A DNA stretch of 64,000 nucleotides from the NCBI GenBank assembly GCA_039915505.1, contig JBDSND010000145.1:34247-98246 (forward strand), read 5' to 3'. Position 1 is the stretch's first letter. Every line of letters begins with the position of its first letter. Below the pieces are notes generated by a model. That model was not told where the DNA came from. It saw nothing but the letters and a program-made list of their open reading frames with translations, and did no database searches. The DNA is from CAIWHR01 sp039915505 (GTDB taxonomy: Bacteria; Pseudomonadota; Gammaproteobacteria; Burkholderiales; Casimicrobiaceae). Positions 43,804 to 51,757 of the stretch are shown here, piece after piece. The position numbers and the translations under genes are program-made.

Positions 43804-43857
43804 CCTCCGCCAGGCTCGCCCACTGCGTGGGCCGCGCCCACCCCCTCCCAAGGGGGG
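43804..43857 (-). repeat. Interspersed hairpin repeat, copy D (5'-truncated)
   Basis: 54 bp matching the second and third hairpins and the SD-like end of copies A-C. On the minus strand: CCCCCC-TTGGGAGGGGG, then GCCCAC-GCA-GTGGGC, then GGCGGAGG. The first hairpin (GAGCGCC...GGCGCTC) is missing. It lies between the dnaB stop and the glycosyltransferase gene, same strand as both, as the other copies do relative to their neighbours. Confidence 0.85.
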
Positions 43858-43908
43858 ATGATCGTTTTTGTTCGCAACGCATCGCACGCCCTGTAGTGTG
43901 AATAGGCC

Positions 43909-46527
43909 CTAGTAGCTGCCGGGCGTCGCGAAATTCTCGAAGCGCGTGTATTCGCCCAGGAACGTGAGCCGTATCGTGCCGATGGGGCCATTGCGCTGCT
44001 TGCCGATGATGATCTCCGCCGTGCCCTTGTCCTGCGTATCCGGGTTGTAGACTTCGTCACGGTAGATGAACAAAATCACGTCGGCATCCTGCTCGATGGC
44101 CCCGGAGTTGTGGCTCAAGATGCCATCGGCGAGCCAGCTCGCTGGACCGGGCACGGTGAGATCGAATACCTCCTCGTGTCCTGCGGCCTCGATGGCGACG
44201 ACGCGATCCCACTCGAGATCCGATCCCGATGTCGGATCGAGATCAGAGTCCGAGCCCGCGCGGCCAAGCGCCTCCGGCGCCGTCCATCCGGCCGGTATCT
44301 CGACGACGCCAACGTGGTCGGGCGTGTCTCCGCCCGCAATCGAATCCTGTGCGCTTGCGCGCTGCCCGATGGCACTGCGGACCCGCTCGAATATCTCGTG
44401 CGGTACGGTGTCAACCGCGCCGCGATGGCTCACATCGCGCAACAGGGTATGCAAGCGTTGCGCGGCGGCGACGTGTGGCCCGAAGGCACCGATGGCGCCG
44501 AGGAAACGGCGCTGCCCGTCGACGGTGCCGATGTCGACGCGGTGCATCGGCACCGCATCACGGGCAACCGTGGTCGAGAGCCGCGCGACGATCGCGAGCT
44601 TCAGGAGCAACGCGGCAACATCGGCTGCCAGGACGGGGCTCGCCGTCACGAAACGCACCCGCGGCAGTCGCTGCCGCTTTGATGGACACGCGATGATGCC
44701 ACCTGCCGCCCACAGGTGGCGCATTAGCAACCCGACCTGGCGGCGGCGCAAGCGGAACACGTGCGGCGGCAATCGCTTCGCCTGTGCCGACTGGCCGAAA
44801 ATGCCGAGACGCTCGAGCCAAGCACGCACCCCCGGGCCCGTCGCAGCCTGCGGGTGCGCTGTCATGACCAGATGGTGGCGAGCGCGAGGCGACGAGCGTT
44901 CCGCCAGTGTGCCGAGCTTCGCCGCCGCCGCGCGCACGGCCTCGCTATTTTCCTCCGTCGCCGCGGCATAGCGCACCGGCGCGTCGCCGTCGTATTGGCC
45001 ACTCGCGGCGAGATGAGCGAGCAGCATCACCTCGTGATCCGGCCATTCGAGCGGCGCGAGGGATTCCGGGATGGTGCGGGCAAGGGCGACACGGGCACCG
45101 CGCTCGAGCTCGTCGATTCGCCGCCAGCCCTCGAGCGCGCGCAGCCGATGCTCGCCCGTGGCTCGCAGCGTCCGGCCGGTGCCAAGCGATACCCGGAAGA
45201 CTGGCTTGACACCCTTCGACCACACCAGATCGGCACGCGCGGCACGCACGCGCTGGCGCTCGTCCACCGCCCATACCTGGGGCACCCTGCCGACGAGATC
45301 CCTGATCGGCACGCGCGATCCATCAGTGAGGCAGACCAGCGTATCTCCGGTGACGCACTCGCGCAGGTCGGACATCACCGGCCGCTTGTTGGGGCGCTGC
45401 TCGAGGGAGCGATTGAGCTGCGACAACGCCATGACCGGAACCTTGAGCTCCTTGGCCAGCGATTTCATCGACCGGGAGATCTCGGAGATCTCGGTAGCGC
45501 GATTCTCGCCGGTCGACGAAGCCTGCATGAGCTGCAAGTAGTCGACGATCACCAGACCGAGCTTGCCGTATTGCTTCATCAGGCGCCGCGCCCGTGACCG
45601 CACCTCGATCGAGTTGAGCGCGGGCGTCTCGTCGATCAGTATGGGCGCCTCGTTGAGACGACCAAGGGCCGAGGAAAGGCGTTCCCAATCGTCGCTCGCG
45701 AGACGTCCGGTTCGAAGCTTGTGCTGATCGAGCCGGCCGACGGACCCGATCATGCGCAGCGCCAGCTGGGAAGCCCCCATTTCCATCGAGAACACGGCGA
45801 CCGGCAAACCCGCAGCCAAGGCAACGTGCTCGCCGATGTTGAGCGCAAAGGCGGTCTTGCCCATCGACGGCCGGCCGGCCACGACGATCAGGTCTCCCGG
45901 CTGAAGGCCCGACGTCATCCTGTCAAGGTCGCTGAAGCCCGTCGGAACGCCCGTGACGTCGGACGGATCGTCGCGGTTGAACAGCGTCTCGATCCGCTCC
46001 ACCACACCGATCAGGAGTTCACCGATGGGCGCGAACACCTGCTGCCCTCGCGCGCCCTGCTCAGCGATGTGCAGGACCTTGGCCTCGGCCTGGTCGAGCA
46101 CTTCCTTGGCACTTCGCCCCAGCGGATTGTAGGCGCTGTCGGCGATGTCCCCGGCGGTGGCCGCCAGCTGCCGCAGTATCGAGCGCTCGCGGACGATCGC
46201 CGCGTAGTGGCGAATGTTGGCGGCAGTCGGCACGTTTTGGACGAGCGCGCCGAGATAGGCGAGTCCGCCGATGTAGTCGAGCTTCTTGACCGAGCCGAGC
46301 GCCTCGGAGACGGTCACCACGTCCGCGGGCTTGCCGTCGGCGATGAGTGCTATGGCGTGCTCGAACACCAGCCGATGCGCCTCGCTATAGAAATCGGCGG
46401 GCGAGATGGCATCGCCGATCCGGTCGGCTGCTTCGTTGTCGAGCATGAGGCCGCCGAGCACCGACTGCTCCGCCTCGAGGGAGTGCGGAGGCAGCTTGAG
46501 GGCATCGACTTGAGGATCGTCGGGCAT
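43909..46527 (-). CDS. dnaB: Replicative DNA helicase DnaB, with intein
   Basis: 872-residue precursor; mature helicase about 455 aa. N-terminal domain LPPHSLEAEQSVLGGLMLD, RecA-like Walker A AGRPSMGKTAF (Lys224), Walker B LGLVIVDYLQLM, and the DNA-binding region LKVPVMALSQLNRSLEQRPN. The chain is interrupted after Glu390 (VMSDLRE) by a 417-residue intein and resumes at Ser808 (SGAIEQDADVILF). The rejoined sequence DLRE-SGAIEQDAD is the normal DnaB motif, so splicing is needed for function. It follows rplI, with a terminator-like hairpin between. Confidence 0.97.
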   Translation of the reverse strand: MPDDPQVDALKLPPHSLEAEQSVLGGLMLDNEAADRIGDAISPADFYSEAHRLVFEHAIALIADGKPADVVTVSEALGSVKKLDYIGGLAYLGALVQNVPTAANIRHYAAIVRERSILRQLAATAGDIADSAYNPLGRSAKEVLDQAEAKVLHIAEQGARGQQVFAPIGELLIGVVERIETLFNRDDPSDVTGVPTGFSDLDRMTSGLQPGDLIVVAGRPSMGKTAFALNIGEHVALAAGLPVAVFSMEMGASQLALRMIGSVGRLDQHKLRTGRLASDDWERLSSALGRLNEAPILIDETPALNSIEVRSRARRLMKQYGKLGLVIVDYLQLMQASSTGENRATEISEISRSMKSLAKELKVPVMALSQLNRSLEQRPNKRPVMSDLRECVTGDTLVCLTDGSRVPIRDLVGRVPQVWAVDERQRVRAARADLVWSKGVKPVFRVSLGTGRTLRATGEHRLRALEGWRRIDELERGARVALARTIPESLAPLEWPDHEVMLLAHLAASGQYDGDAPVRYAAATEENSEAVRAAAAKLGTLAERSSPRARHHLVMTAHPQAATGPGVRAWLERLGIFGQSAQAKRLPPHVFRLRRRQVGLLMRHLWAAGGIIACPSKRQRLPRVRFVTASPVLAADVAALLLKLAIVARLSTTVARDAVPMHRVDIGTVDGQRRFLGAIGAFGPHVAAAQRLHTLLRDVSHRGAVDTVPHEIFERVRSAIGQRASAQDSIAGGDTPDHVGVVEIPAGWTAPEALGRAGSDSDLDPTSGSDLEWDRVVAIEAAGHEEVFDLTVPGPASWLADGILSHNSGAIEQDADVILFIYRDEVYNPDTQDKGTAEIIIGKQRNGPIGTIRLTFLGEYTRFENFATPGSY
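44107..45357 (-). mobile_element. Intein in DnaB, splicing motifs intact, homing motifs degenerate
   Basis: 417 residues (391-807 of the precursor). Block A CVTGDTLV with Cys1; block B TGEH (T457, H460); block F VFDLTVPGPASWLADG; block G ILSHN with the penultimate His and terminal Asn; +1 residue Ser808. Sequence and site resemble the DnaB intein of Rhodothermus marinus. The central homing-endonuclease region is present in size, but the expected LAGLIDADG-type motifs read LAHLAASGQYD (503-513) and MRHLWAAGG (602-610), lacking the acidic residues. Probably still splices and no longer homes. Confidence 0.95.
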
Positions 46528-46576
46528 GGCGCAACTCGAGCGATGATTCTACCGCCGCCGACGCCGGCACTGGCAA

Positions 46577-46606
46577 CAAAAATGGGGTGCGCAACAGCGC
46601 ACCCCA
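46577..46606 (-). terminator. Rho-independent terminator between rplI and dnaB
   Basis: Minus strand: a perfect 10-bp stem TGGGGTGCGC with loop TGTT and complement GCGCACCCCA, followed by TTTTTG (46578-46582 on plus as aaaaa). It lies about 140 bp after the rplI stop and 50 bp before the dnaB start, so dnaB may need its own promoter or read-through. Confidence 0.8.
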
Positions 46607-46744
46607 ATGCAATGATTACCGACCGCGGGACACCGCCCGAACAACTCCCACATACCAAGGTCCGCGCTCGCAAGAGCCGCACTGCCGCGAACGGATCGGC
46701 ACCGCTAACGTGCGCCGCGCCACGTCGTGCGACGCGACTGCGGG

Positions 46745-47203
46745 TCAGACGAAGATGGTCTCCGCCTGTACGGTCACCGTGACGTTGGCGTGCGCATCGG
46801 TGTGCAGATTGACCACCAGCGGATGGTCGCCGATATGCTTGAGCGGTCCGTTCGGCATCTGCACCGCGGATTTTTCTACCTCGAAGCCCTGTGCCTTCAG
46901 CGCCTCGGCAATGTCGGCGTTGGTGACCGACCCGAACAGACGGCCATCGACGCCGGCCTTCTGCTTGATCGTGATGGTCGTGCCTTCCATTTTGGCGGCC
47001 TGGGCTTGCGCCGCCTCGAGCTTCGCACCGGCCGCTTTCTCCAGTTCCGCGCGCCGCGCCTCAATGGCCTTGATGTTGTCGGGGGTGGCGCGCTTAGCCT
47101 TGCCCTGCGGGATAAGGAAATTGCGAGCGTAGCCGTCCTTGACCTTCACGACGTCGCCGAGGTTGCCGACGTTGACCAGTTTCTCGAGCAGGATAATTTG
47201 CAT
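46745..47203 (-). CDS. rplI: 50S ribosomal protein L9
   Basis: 152 aa. The N-terminal RNA-binding domain is MQIILLEKLVNVGNLGDVVK with VKDGYARNFLIPQGKA. A long connecting helix and a C-terminal domain (AGVDGRLFGSVTNADIAEAL) follow. Last gene before the terminator in rpsF-priB-rpsR-rplI. Confidence 0.98.
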   Translation of the reverse strand: MQIILLEKLVNVGNLGDVVKVKDGYARNFLIPQGKAKRATPDNIKAIEARRAELEKAAGAKLEAAQAQAAKMEGTTITIKQKAGVDGRLFGSVTNADIAEALKAQGFEVEKSAVQMPNGPLKHIGDHPLVVNLHTDAHANVTVTVQAETIFV

Positions 47204-47225
47204 GCTTATTTCTCTTCCGTCGCGA

Positions 47226-47507
47226 TCAGTGGAGGTCGGTATACGGCAACAGCGCGAGGAAGCGGGCCCGCTTGATGGCCGTCGACAGCTGGCGCTGGTA
47301 GCGCGCCTTGGTTCCTGTGATGCGCGCCGGCATGATTTTACCGTTCTCCTGGACGAAGTCCTTCAGGATGTCGATGTCCTTGTAGTCGATTTCCTTGACG
47401 CCTTCAGCCGTGAAGCGACAAAACTTCTTGCGCTTGAAGAGGGCATTGCCGCGCTCGCGTTTCTTGCCATCCTTCTTCTTGCCGAATCTTCCTTGTGGAC
47501 GGGGCAT
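47226..47507 (-). CDS. rpsR: 30S ribosomal protein S18
   Basis: 93 aa. Basic N-terminus (RFGKKKDGKKRERG), CRFTAEGVKEIDYKDIDILK, and the conserved KIMPARITGTKARYQRQLST. Start MPRPQGRFG. Spacing of 22 bp to rplI and 9 bp from priB fits one operon. Confidence 0.98.
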   Translation of the reverse strand: MPRPQGRFGKKKDGKKRERGNALFKRKKFCRFTAEGVKEIDYKDIDILKDFVQENGKIMPARITGTKARYQRQLSTAIKRARFLALLPYTDLH

Positions 47508-47516
47508 TTCAGTTTC

Positions 47517-47840
47517 CTAGAGTGTGAGGTTCGATCCGTTCGGATCGATCAGTTCGAAAGCATGTACGTGGAGCGCGAGGGTCACGCCGGTGCGCCAGCG
47601 GCGAGCGATGAATCCCTTGCATCGCAGGGCGCTCCCGAGCGCGACTGCGGCAAGGTCACGGGCAGGGTCGCCAAACGCCACGCCAGCGAGCTCGCAGTCA
47701 ACCGCCCGTTCGCTCCCCGCCTCGTGCTGCCGCGACGCATGACGCAGAACGAAGTCGAGAGCGGGCACCCCGGTCGGGGTATAGCGAAGGTCGCCACGTT
47801 GGGTGAGCGTTGCATCGAGCAGCACCCGGTTCGCTTGCAC
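47517..47840 (-). CDS. priB: Primosomal replication protein PriB
   Basis: Single-stranded DNA-binding OB-fold protein that helps restart replication with PriA/DnaT. 107 aa from GTG 47840. N-terminal NRVLLDATLTQRGDLRYTPT and PALDFVLRHAS are typical, and the C-terminus ends FELIDPNGSNLTL. Placed between rpsF and rpsR as in other betaproteobacteria. Confidence 0.94.
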   Translation of the reverse strand: MQANRVLLDATLTQRGDLRYTPTGVPALDFVLRHASRQHEAGSERAVDCELAGVAFGDPARDLAAVALGSALRCKGFIARRWRTGVTLALHVHAFELIDPNGSNLTL

Positions 47841-47864
47841 CGCGAGGCCCGGATGAACGCGGAA

Positions 47865-48332
47865 TCAGCTCGCGGTCGGTGCCGTCGGCGCGGTGACTGC
47901 AGCCGGCGCGGGGCGTTCGCCACGGTCACCACGATCGCTGCGGTCGCCACGATCACCTCGGTCGCCGCGATCACCTCGGTCGCCACGCTCACCATCTCGC
48001 GTCGAGCGGGGCTTTTCTTCCCGCATCATCGGTGACGGCGCCACGACCGCCTCGCGCATCGACACGATCAAATGACGTAGCACGGCGTCATTGAACTTGA
48101 AGGCGTGCTCGAGCTCGGCCAGAGTCTCGAGATCGCACTCGATGTTCATGAGCACGTAGTGCGCCTTGTGGATCTTGGCAATGGGATAGGCGAGCTGGCG
48201 TCGACCCCAGTCCTCGTGACGGTGAATCTGTCCTTGACGGGCGGTCACCAGGGCACGATAGCGATCGACCATGCCCGGCACCTGCTCGCTCTGGTCGGGA
48301 TGGACGATGAATACCACTTCGTAATGACGCAT
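47865..48332 (-). CDS. rpsF: 30S ribosomal protein S6 with GDR-repeat tail
   Basis: 155 aa from ATG 48332. The S6 core MRHYEVVFIVHPDQSEQVPG, HRHEDWGRRQLAYPIAKIHK and KFNDAVLRHLIV is normal. After residue about 100 comes an extension with nine three-residue units of GDR type (114-140), then an Ala/Pro/Thr end. S6 tails are variable and are glutamylated in E. coli; this one has no Glu-rich end. First gene of the operon. Confidence 0.97.
   Translation of the reverse strand: MRHYEVVFIVHPDQSEQVPGMVDRYRALVTARQGQIHRHEDWGRRQLAYPIAKIHKAHYVLMNIECDLETLAELEHAFKFNDAVLRHLIVSMREAVVAPSPMMREEKPRSTRDGERGDRGDRGDRGDRGDRSDRGDRGERPAPAAVTAPTAPTAS
47913..47993. repeat. 9-bp tandem repeat coding the S6 tail
   Basis: Nine imperfect 9-bp units, minus strand GGTGACCGA-like, encoding GER-GDR-GDR-GDR-GDR-GDR-SDR-GDR-GER. 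Length variation by slippage would stay in frame. Confidence 0.85.
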
Positions 48333-48367
48333 GCAGAGCACTCCTTCTGGTCAGTTGGACGGCGGAC

Positions 48368-48398
48368 GTGGAAGCCGATGCGGATCTGCATCGGCCAC
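48368..48398 (-). promoter_or_regulatory. Hairpin in the rpsF leader
   Basis: Minus strand: stem GCCGATGC, loop AGATCC, complement GCATCGGC, extended by GTGG/CCAC with a small bulge. It falls in the leader about 40-65 nt before the rpsF start. In other bacteria rpsF leaders bind the S6:S18 complex; whether this stem does so is inference. Confidence 0.45.
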
Positions 48399-48473
48399 GG
48401 CGCGACGCGGTCGCGCACCAAAGTGCCGTCGATGGCCTCACCGTCTGCGGCGGATGAGGCAAGGGAACCCGTG

Positions 48474-48502
48474 ATTATAGCGGGTTTTCGCTTCAGAACC
48501 AA
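48474..48502 (-). promoter_or_regulatory. Sigma70-like promoter for rpsF operon
   Basis: Minus strand: -35 TTGGTT (48497-48502), 17-bp spacer, -10 TATAAT (48474-48479, perfect). It predicts a leader of about 130 nt. The remaining bases up to 48628 show no gene. Confidence 0.75.
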
Positions 48503-48628
48503 AGGCCAAGGCGTGACAGGGCAAGGCGGGCAACCGAACCCCCGGATGCACGTGGCCGGGAGGCCCCACTGGCGGGAGCCGGCGGCCCCGGCTGCCGGCA
48601 AAAACGCGACGAGGCGCTCGAGCAGGCG

Positions 48629-49810
48629 CTAGGGCACGAGAATGTTGGCGATGCCACCCGTCCCGGCAAGGCCGGGAGTTTCCGGAGCGTCGCCAGGACC
48701 CGCCCCCCGGCCAACTGCAGCGGTGGGATCGGTCGCGGCGATCGTGGCCGGGCGGGCCAACTCCGCGAGACGAATCGCGCGCCGCTCCTTGGGAAGATCG
48801 GCGAGGGTCTTGACGTCGGCGTAAAAGCGCTCGAGGTCGAAGCGATTGGCGGCGATCAGGGCGCTGAATTGCGGCACCAGGTCGGCGTACAGGCCGATGC
48901 CGGCGATGGCGGCATTGTTCGCATCGCGATGGAACCAGCGATCGTAGGCTGCCAGGCCGCCCCAGCCAGCCTTGGCGTGCTCGTATTGCAGGCGCATCTC
49001 CGCGAAGATCGCAGCCTTACGGGCGCGCTTCTCCGCGGTTGGCAGCCTGCTGGCGTACAACGCTCGCAGGCGGTCGCGGGTGGCGCTCACGATCGCGCGA
49101 AACTCCTTCTTCAAGCGACGCGAGCGGTTGACATCCTCGGCGAGTTGCGCGGCGTCGGGCCGGCCGGCCTGGGCCTTCAACCAGCGCCGCATGCCCTCCT
49201 CTTCCACCGCCACCGCGAATGACTCATTGAACGCCGTGTCGTCCTTGACGTACACCACCTGGTGGGCGAGTTCGTGGAACAGCAGCCGCGCAAGCTCGGT
49301 CTCGCGATAGCGCACGAAGGTCGAAAGCACCGGATCGTCGAACCAACCCAGGGTCGAATAGGCGGAGACACCGCCCAGGCTGACGTCGTCGCCGAGTGAA
49401 ACGAGGCGCGCCGCCTCGAGCTTGGCCTGGTCCTCGCTGAAGTAGCCCCGGTACGACACGCAACCGACGACCGCGAAGCACCACTGGCGCGGGGTGAGCG
49501 ATAGCTCGGGTGTCGCCACCACGTTCCACACCACGTAAGGCCGGCCGATCTCCGTGTAGCGCGTGTAGCTCCGGTTGTCCGGAAGCCCGAGCTCACGGGT
49601 GGCGAAAGCGCGAATCCCCTGCACTTGGAGCAAACGCTTCTTGAGCTGAGGGTCGTCGGTCGTCTCGAGCACCTCGGTGATCGGCCGTGCACCGGCGATG
49701 AGGTTCATCTGGCCGGTCATGCCCTGCCAGTAGAAATCGATCGCGGAGCACCCGGCGACGGTAAGCGCCAGAGCCGCAGGCAACCAGGCACGCAAGATAT
49801 CTAGTCTCAT
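48629..49810 (-). CDS. Putative zinc aminopeptidase lipoprotein
   Basis: 393 aa. Lipoprotein signal MRLDILRAWLPAALALTVAG with Cys in the lipobox VAGC. Zinc site FHELAHQVVYVKD (HExxH) followed by FNESFAVAVEEEG, where the second Glu may be a ligand, as in the family annotated as predicted aminopeptidase. Further conserved: GWFDDPVLSTFVRY. Overlaps the aminotransferase stop by 4 bp. Confidence 0.88.
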   Translation of the reverse strand: MRLDILRAWLPAALALTVAGCSAIDFYWQGMTGQMNLIAGARPITEVLETTDDPQLKKRLLQVQGIRAFATRELGLPDNRSYTRYTEIGRPYVVWNVVATPELSLTPRQWCFAVVGCVSYRGYFSEDQAKLEAARLVSLGDDVSLGGVSAYSTLGWFDDPVLSTFVRYRETELARLLFHELAHQVVYVKDDTAFNESFAVAVEEEGMRRWLKAQAGRPDAAQLAEDVNRSRRLKKEFRAIVSATRDRLRALYASRLPTAEKRARKAAIFAEMRLQYEHAKAGWGGLAAYDRWFHRDANNAAIAGIGLYADLVPQFSALIAANRFDLERFYADVKTLADLPKERRAIRLAELARPATIAATDPTAAVGRGAGPGDAPETPGLAGTGGIANILVP

Positions 49811-51114
49811 GAGGAGGAGTCGGCGGAAATTGGTGCGGGGATTGGGGATTGCTCCGCGCGCGGCAAGAGAAGGGCGCCGAGCCGCGCGACGCCTTCCTCG
49901 AGCTTGTCACGCCCGATGGTATAGGCAAAACGCACGTGGTCGTGGGCGCGATGACTGCCAAAGTCCATGCCCGGGGTGATCGCGACACCGGTCTGGGCAA
50001 GCACATTGCGACAAAAGGCTTCGCTGTCGGGGCCGAACTTCGAGCTGTCGGCGTAGACGAAAAAGCCACCCGTGGGGGTGATCGGAATATTGAATCCAAG
50101 CGCCCTCAGCGCCGGCACAAGAACGTCGCGCCGGTCGCGAAACGCCACGCGGCGTGTCTCGAGCAGCGCAAGGGTTTCAGGCGCGAAGCACGCGAGCGCC
50201 GCATGCTGGGAAAGCGTCGGCGGTGAGATGTAGAGGTTCTGGGCGAGCTTCTCGAGGTTGCGGACGTGCGCCTCAGGGGCCACGATCCATCCCAGGCGCC
50301 AGCCGGTCATGTTGAAGTACTTGGAGAAGCTCGACACGATGAAGATGTCCTCGATCTCGCCGGCCGTGGTCGCCAGCGCCGAGGCGATGCGCCCGACGCC
50401 ATCAGCCTCATAGGACAGGCCGAGATAGATCTCGTCGACGATGAGCGCTCCGCCCCGCCGGGCCACGACTGCCGCGATCCGGCGCATCTCGTCGGGCGTC
50501 ACCGTGGTTCCGGTGGGATTCGAGGGCGAGGCGAGCAGCACAGCGCGCGTGCGAGTGGTCCAGTGGGCATCGATGGCAGCCGCGGTCAGCTGGTACGACG
50601 TCGCCGGTCCCACCGGGATCGGACGGGGTCTGCCCTCCAGCACACGTACGAAGTGCCGGTTGCATGGATAGCCCGGATCCGCCAGCAACACTTCGTCGTC
50701 GCGGTCCAGTATCAGACCCATCAGCAGAAGCAGCGCGGCCGACGACCCGGCCGTCACCACCACCCGATCCGGTGCGACCGCGACCCCGAACTGAGCGCGA
50801 TAATGCCCCGCAATCGCTTGGCGCAACGCTGGTATGCCCACCGCCGAGGTGTAAAAAATACCGCCTCCCGCGAGCGCGCGCTGGCCCGCGGCGATCACCT
50901 CCGGTGGTGTGGCGAAATCGGGCTCCCCGATCTCCATGTGGATAACGGATCGTCCCGCTGCTTCGAGCGCCCTGGCCGCCGTCTGCACTTCCATCACGTG
51001 AAAGGGGGCGATGTCCCGGATTCGCGCGGCAATGTCGATGGCGATGACGATTCCCTCTCTTGGCCTAGCGACAACGTTTCCAAAAGCAGCTAACGTGCAC
51101 CTACATTTCCGCAT
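49807..51114 (-). CDS. Class I/II pyridoxal-phosphate aminotransferase
   Basis: 435 aa as drawn. PLP Lys in SSFSKYFNMTGWRLGWIV; VVTAGSSAALLLLMGLILDR, SPSNPTGTTVTPDEM and IVDEIYLGLSY are standard. The start is uncertain: ATG 51114 is the only in-frame choice upstream of the conserved IAARIRDIAPFHVMEV, giving about 24 extra residues. Only 19 bp separates it from the divergent gene. The amino-acid substrate is unknown. Confidence 0.9.
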   Translation of the reverse strand: MRKCRCTLAAFGNVVARPREGIVIAIDIAARIRDIAPFHVMEVQTAARALEAAGRSVIHMEIGEPDFATPPEVIAAGQRALAGGGIFYTSAVGIPALRQAIAGHYRAQFGVAVAPDRVVVTAGSSAALLLLMGLILDRDDEVLLADPGYPCNRHFVRVLEGRPRPIPVGPATSYQLTAAAIDAHWTTRTRAVLLASPSNPTGTTVTPDEMRRIAAVVARRGGALIVDEIYLGLSYEADGVGRIASALATTAGEIEDIFIVSSFSKYFNMTGWRLGWIVAPEAHVRNLEKLAQNLYISPPTLSQHAALACFAPETLALLETRRVAFRDRRDVLVPALRALGFNIPITPTGGFFVYADSSKFGPDSEAFCRNVLAQTGVAITPGMDFGSHRAHDHVRFAYTIGRDKLEEGVARLGALLLPRAEQSPIPAPISADSSS

Positions 51115-51133
51115 ATTTTTCGATTGAGATCAA

Positions 51134-51754
51134 ATGCGCGATTGCATTCCTGACGAAAATACGCGAAGTTCCGCGGACCAACCCCTGAGCACGGGGGCCG
51201 AGAATCGAGATCTGCAGGAGGGGCGACGGGCCGACCGGGCCTTCCCGGCCTGGTTCGCGCTGATCGTCAGCCTGGGGATGGGACCCGCCGTGGCGGCTGT
51301 GCACAAATGCGCCGCGGTGGACGGGTCCCCGGTCTATCAGCAGACGCCCTGCGCACCGGGCGCAGAACTGCGCAATTTCGACAGGGACCCACCCCCGCTT
51401 TCCGTGGTTCCCGGCCTGGCCGCCGATGCGCCCCGAGCGGACCCCACGGCGACAGCGCCGGCCGGCCGGCCCCCGCGGTTGCCCGGGACCACCGCCCGCC
51501 CACCAGCACGCAGCAGTTCGCGTCAGTTCCGGGCTGCGGCGGATGGCAGCATGCGTCGCCACGTCCACGGCGGGATGTCCGAAGCCGAGGTGCTGGCACG
51601 ACTCGGCCGTCCGGATGCCCGCGGTAGCGGCTCGCGCAAAGGCCGAATGAGCTGGACCTACCTGCCGGCACGTGGCGACCCGCAGACCGTCACGGTCGTT
51701 CACTTCGAGCGCGGGGTGGTGGCCGAGGTCGATCGTCGCGTGCTACGGCCCTGA
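51134..51754 (+). CDS. Exported DUF4124-like protein
   Basis: 206 aa. Hydrophobic segment WFALIVSLGMGPAVAAV precedes VHKCAAVDGSPVYQQTPCAP, a DUF4124-like start with two Cys. The Pro/Ala-rich middle is low in complexity. The C-terminal MSEAEVLARLGRPDARGSGS, WTYLP and VVHFERGVVAEV resemble SmpA/OmlA-type folds. The start is uncertain: about 40 residues lie before the hydrophobic segment. Adjacent to dtd by 3 bp. Confidence 0.7.
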   Translation: MRDCIPDENTRSSADQPLSTGAENRDLQEGRRADRAFPAWFALIVSLGMGPAVAAVHKCAAVDGSPVYQQTPCAPGAELRNFDRDPPPLSVVPGLAADAPRADPTATAPAGRPPRLPGTTARPPARSSSRQFRAAADGSMRRHVHGGMSEAEVLARLGRPDARGSGSRKGRMSWTYLPARGDPQTVTVVHFERGVVAEVDRRVLRP

Positions 51755-51757
51755 GGC

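Noticed and set aside
47913..47993. Short regular repeats resembling a CRISPR or VNTR
   Set aside because: It is the 9-bp coding repeat of the S6 tail.
47139..48035. 298-codon plus-strand frame
   Set aside because: Antisense across rpsR, priB and rpsF, all of which are certain.
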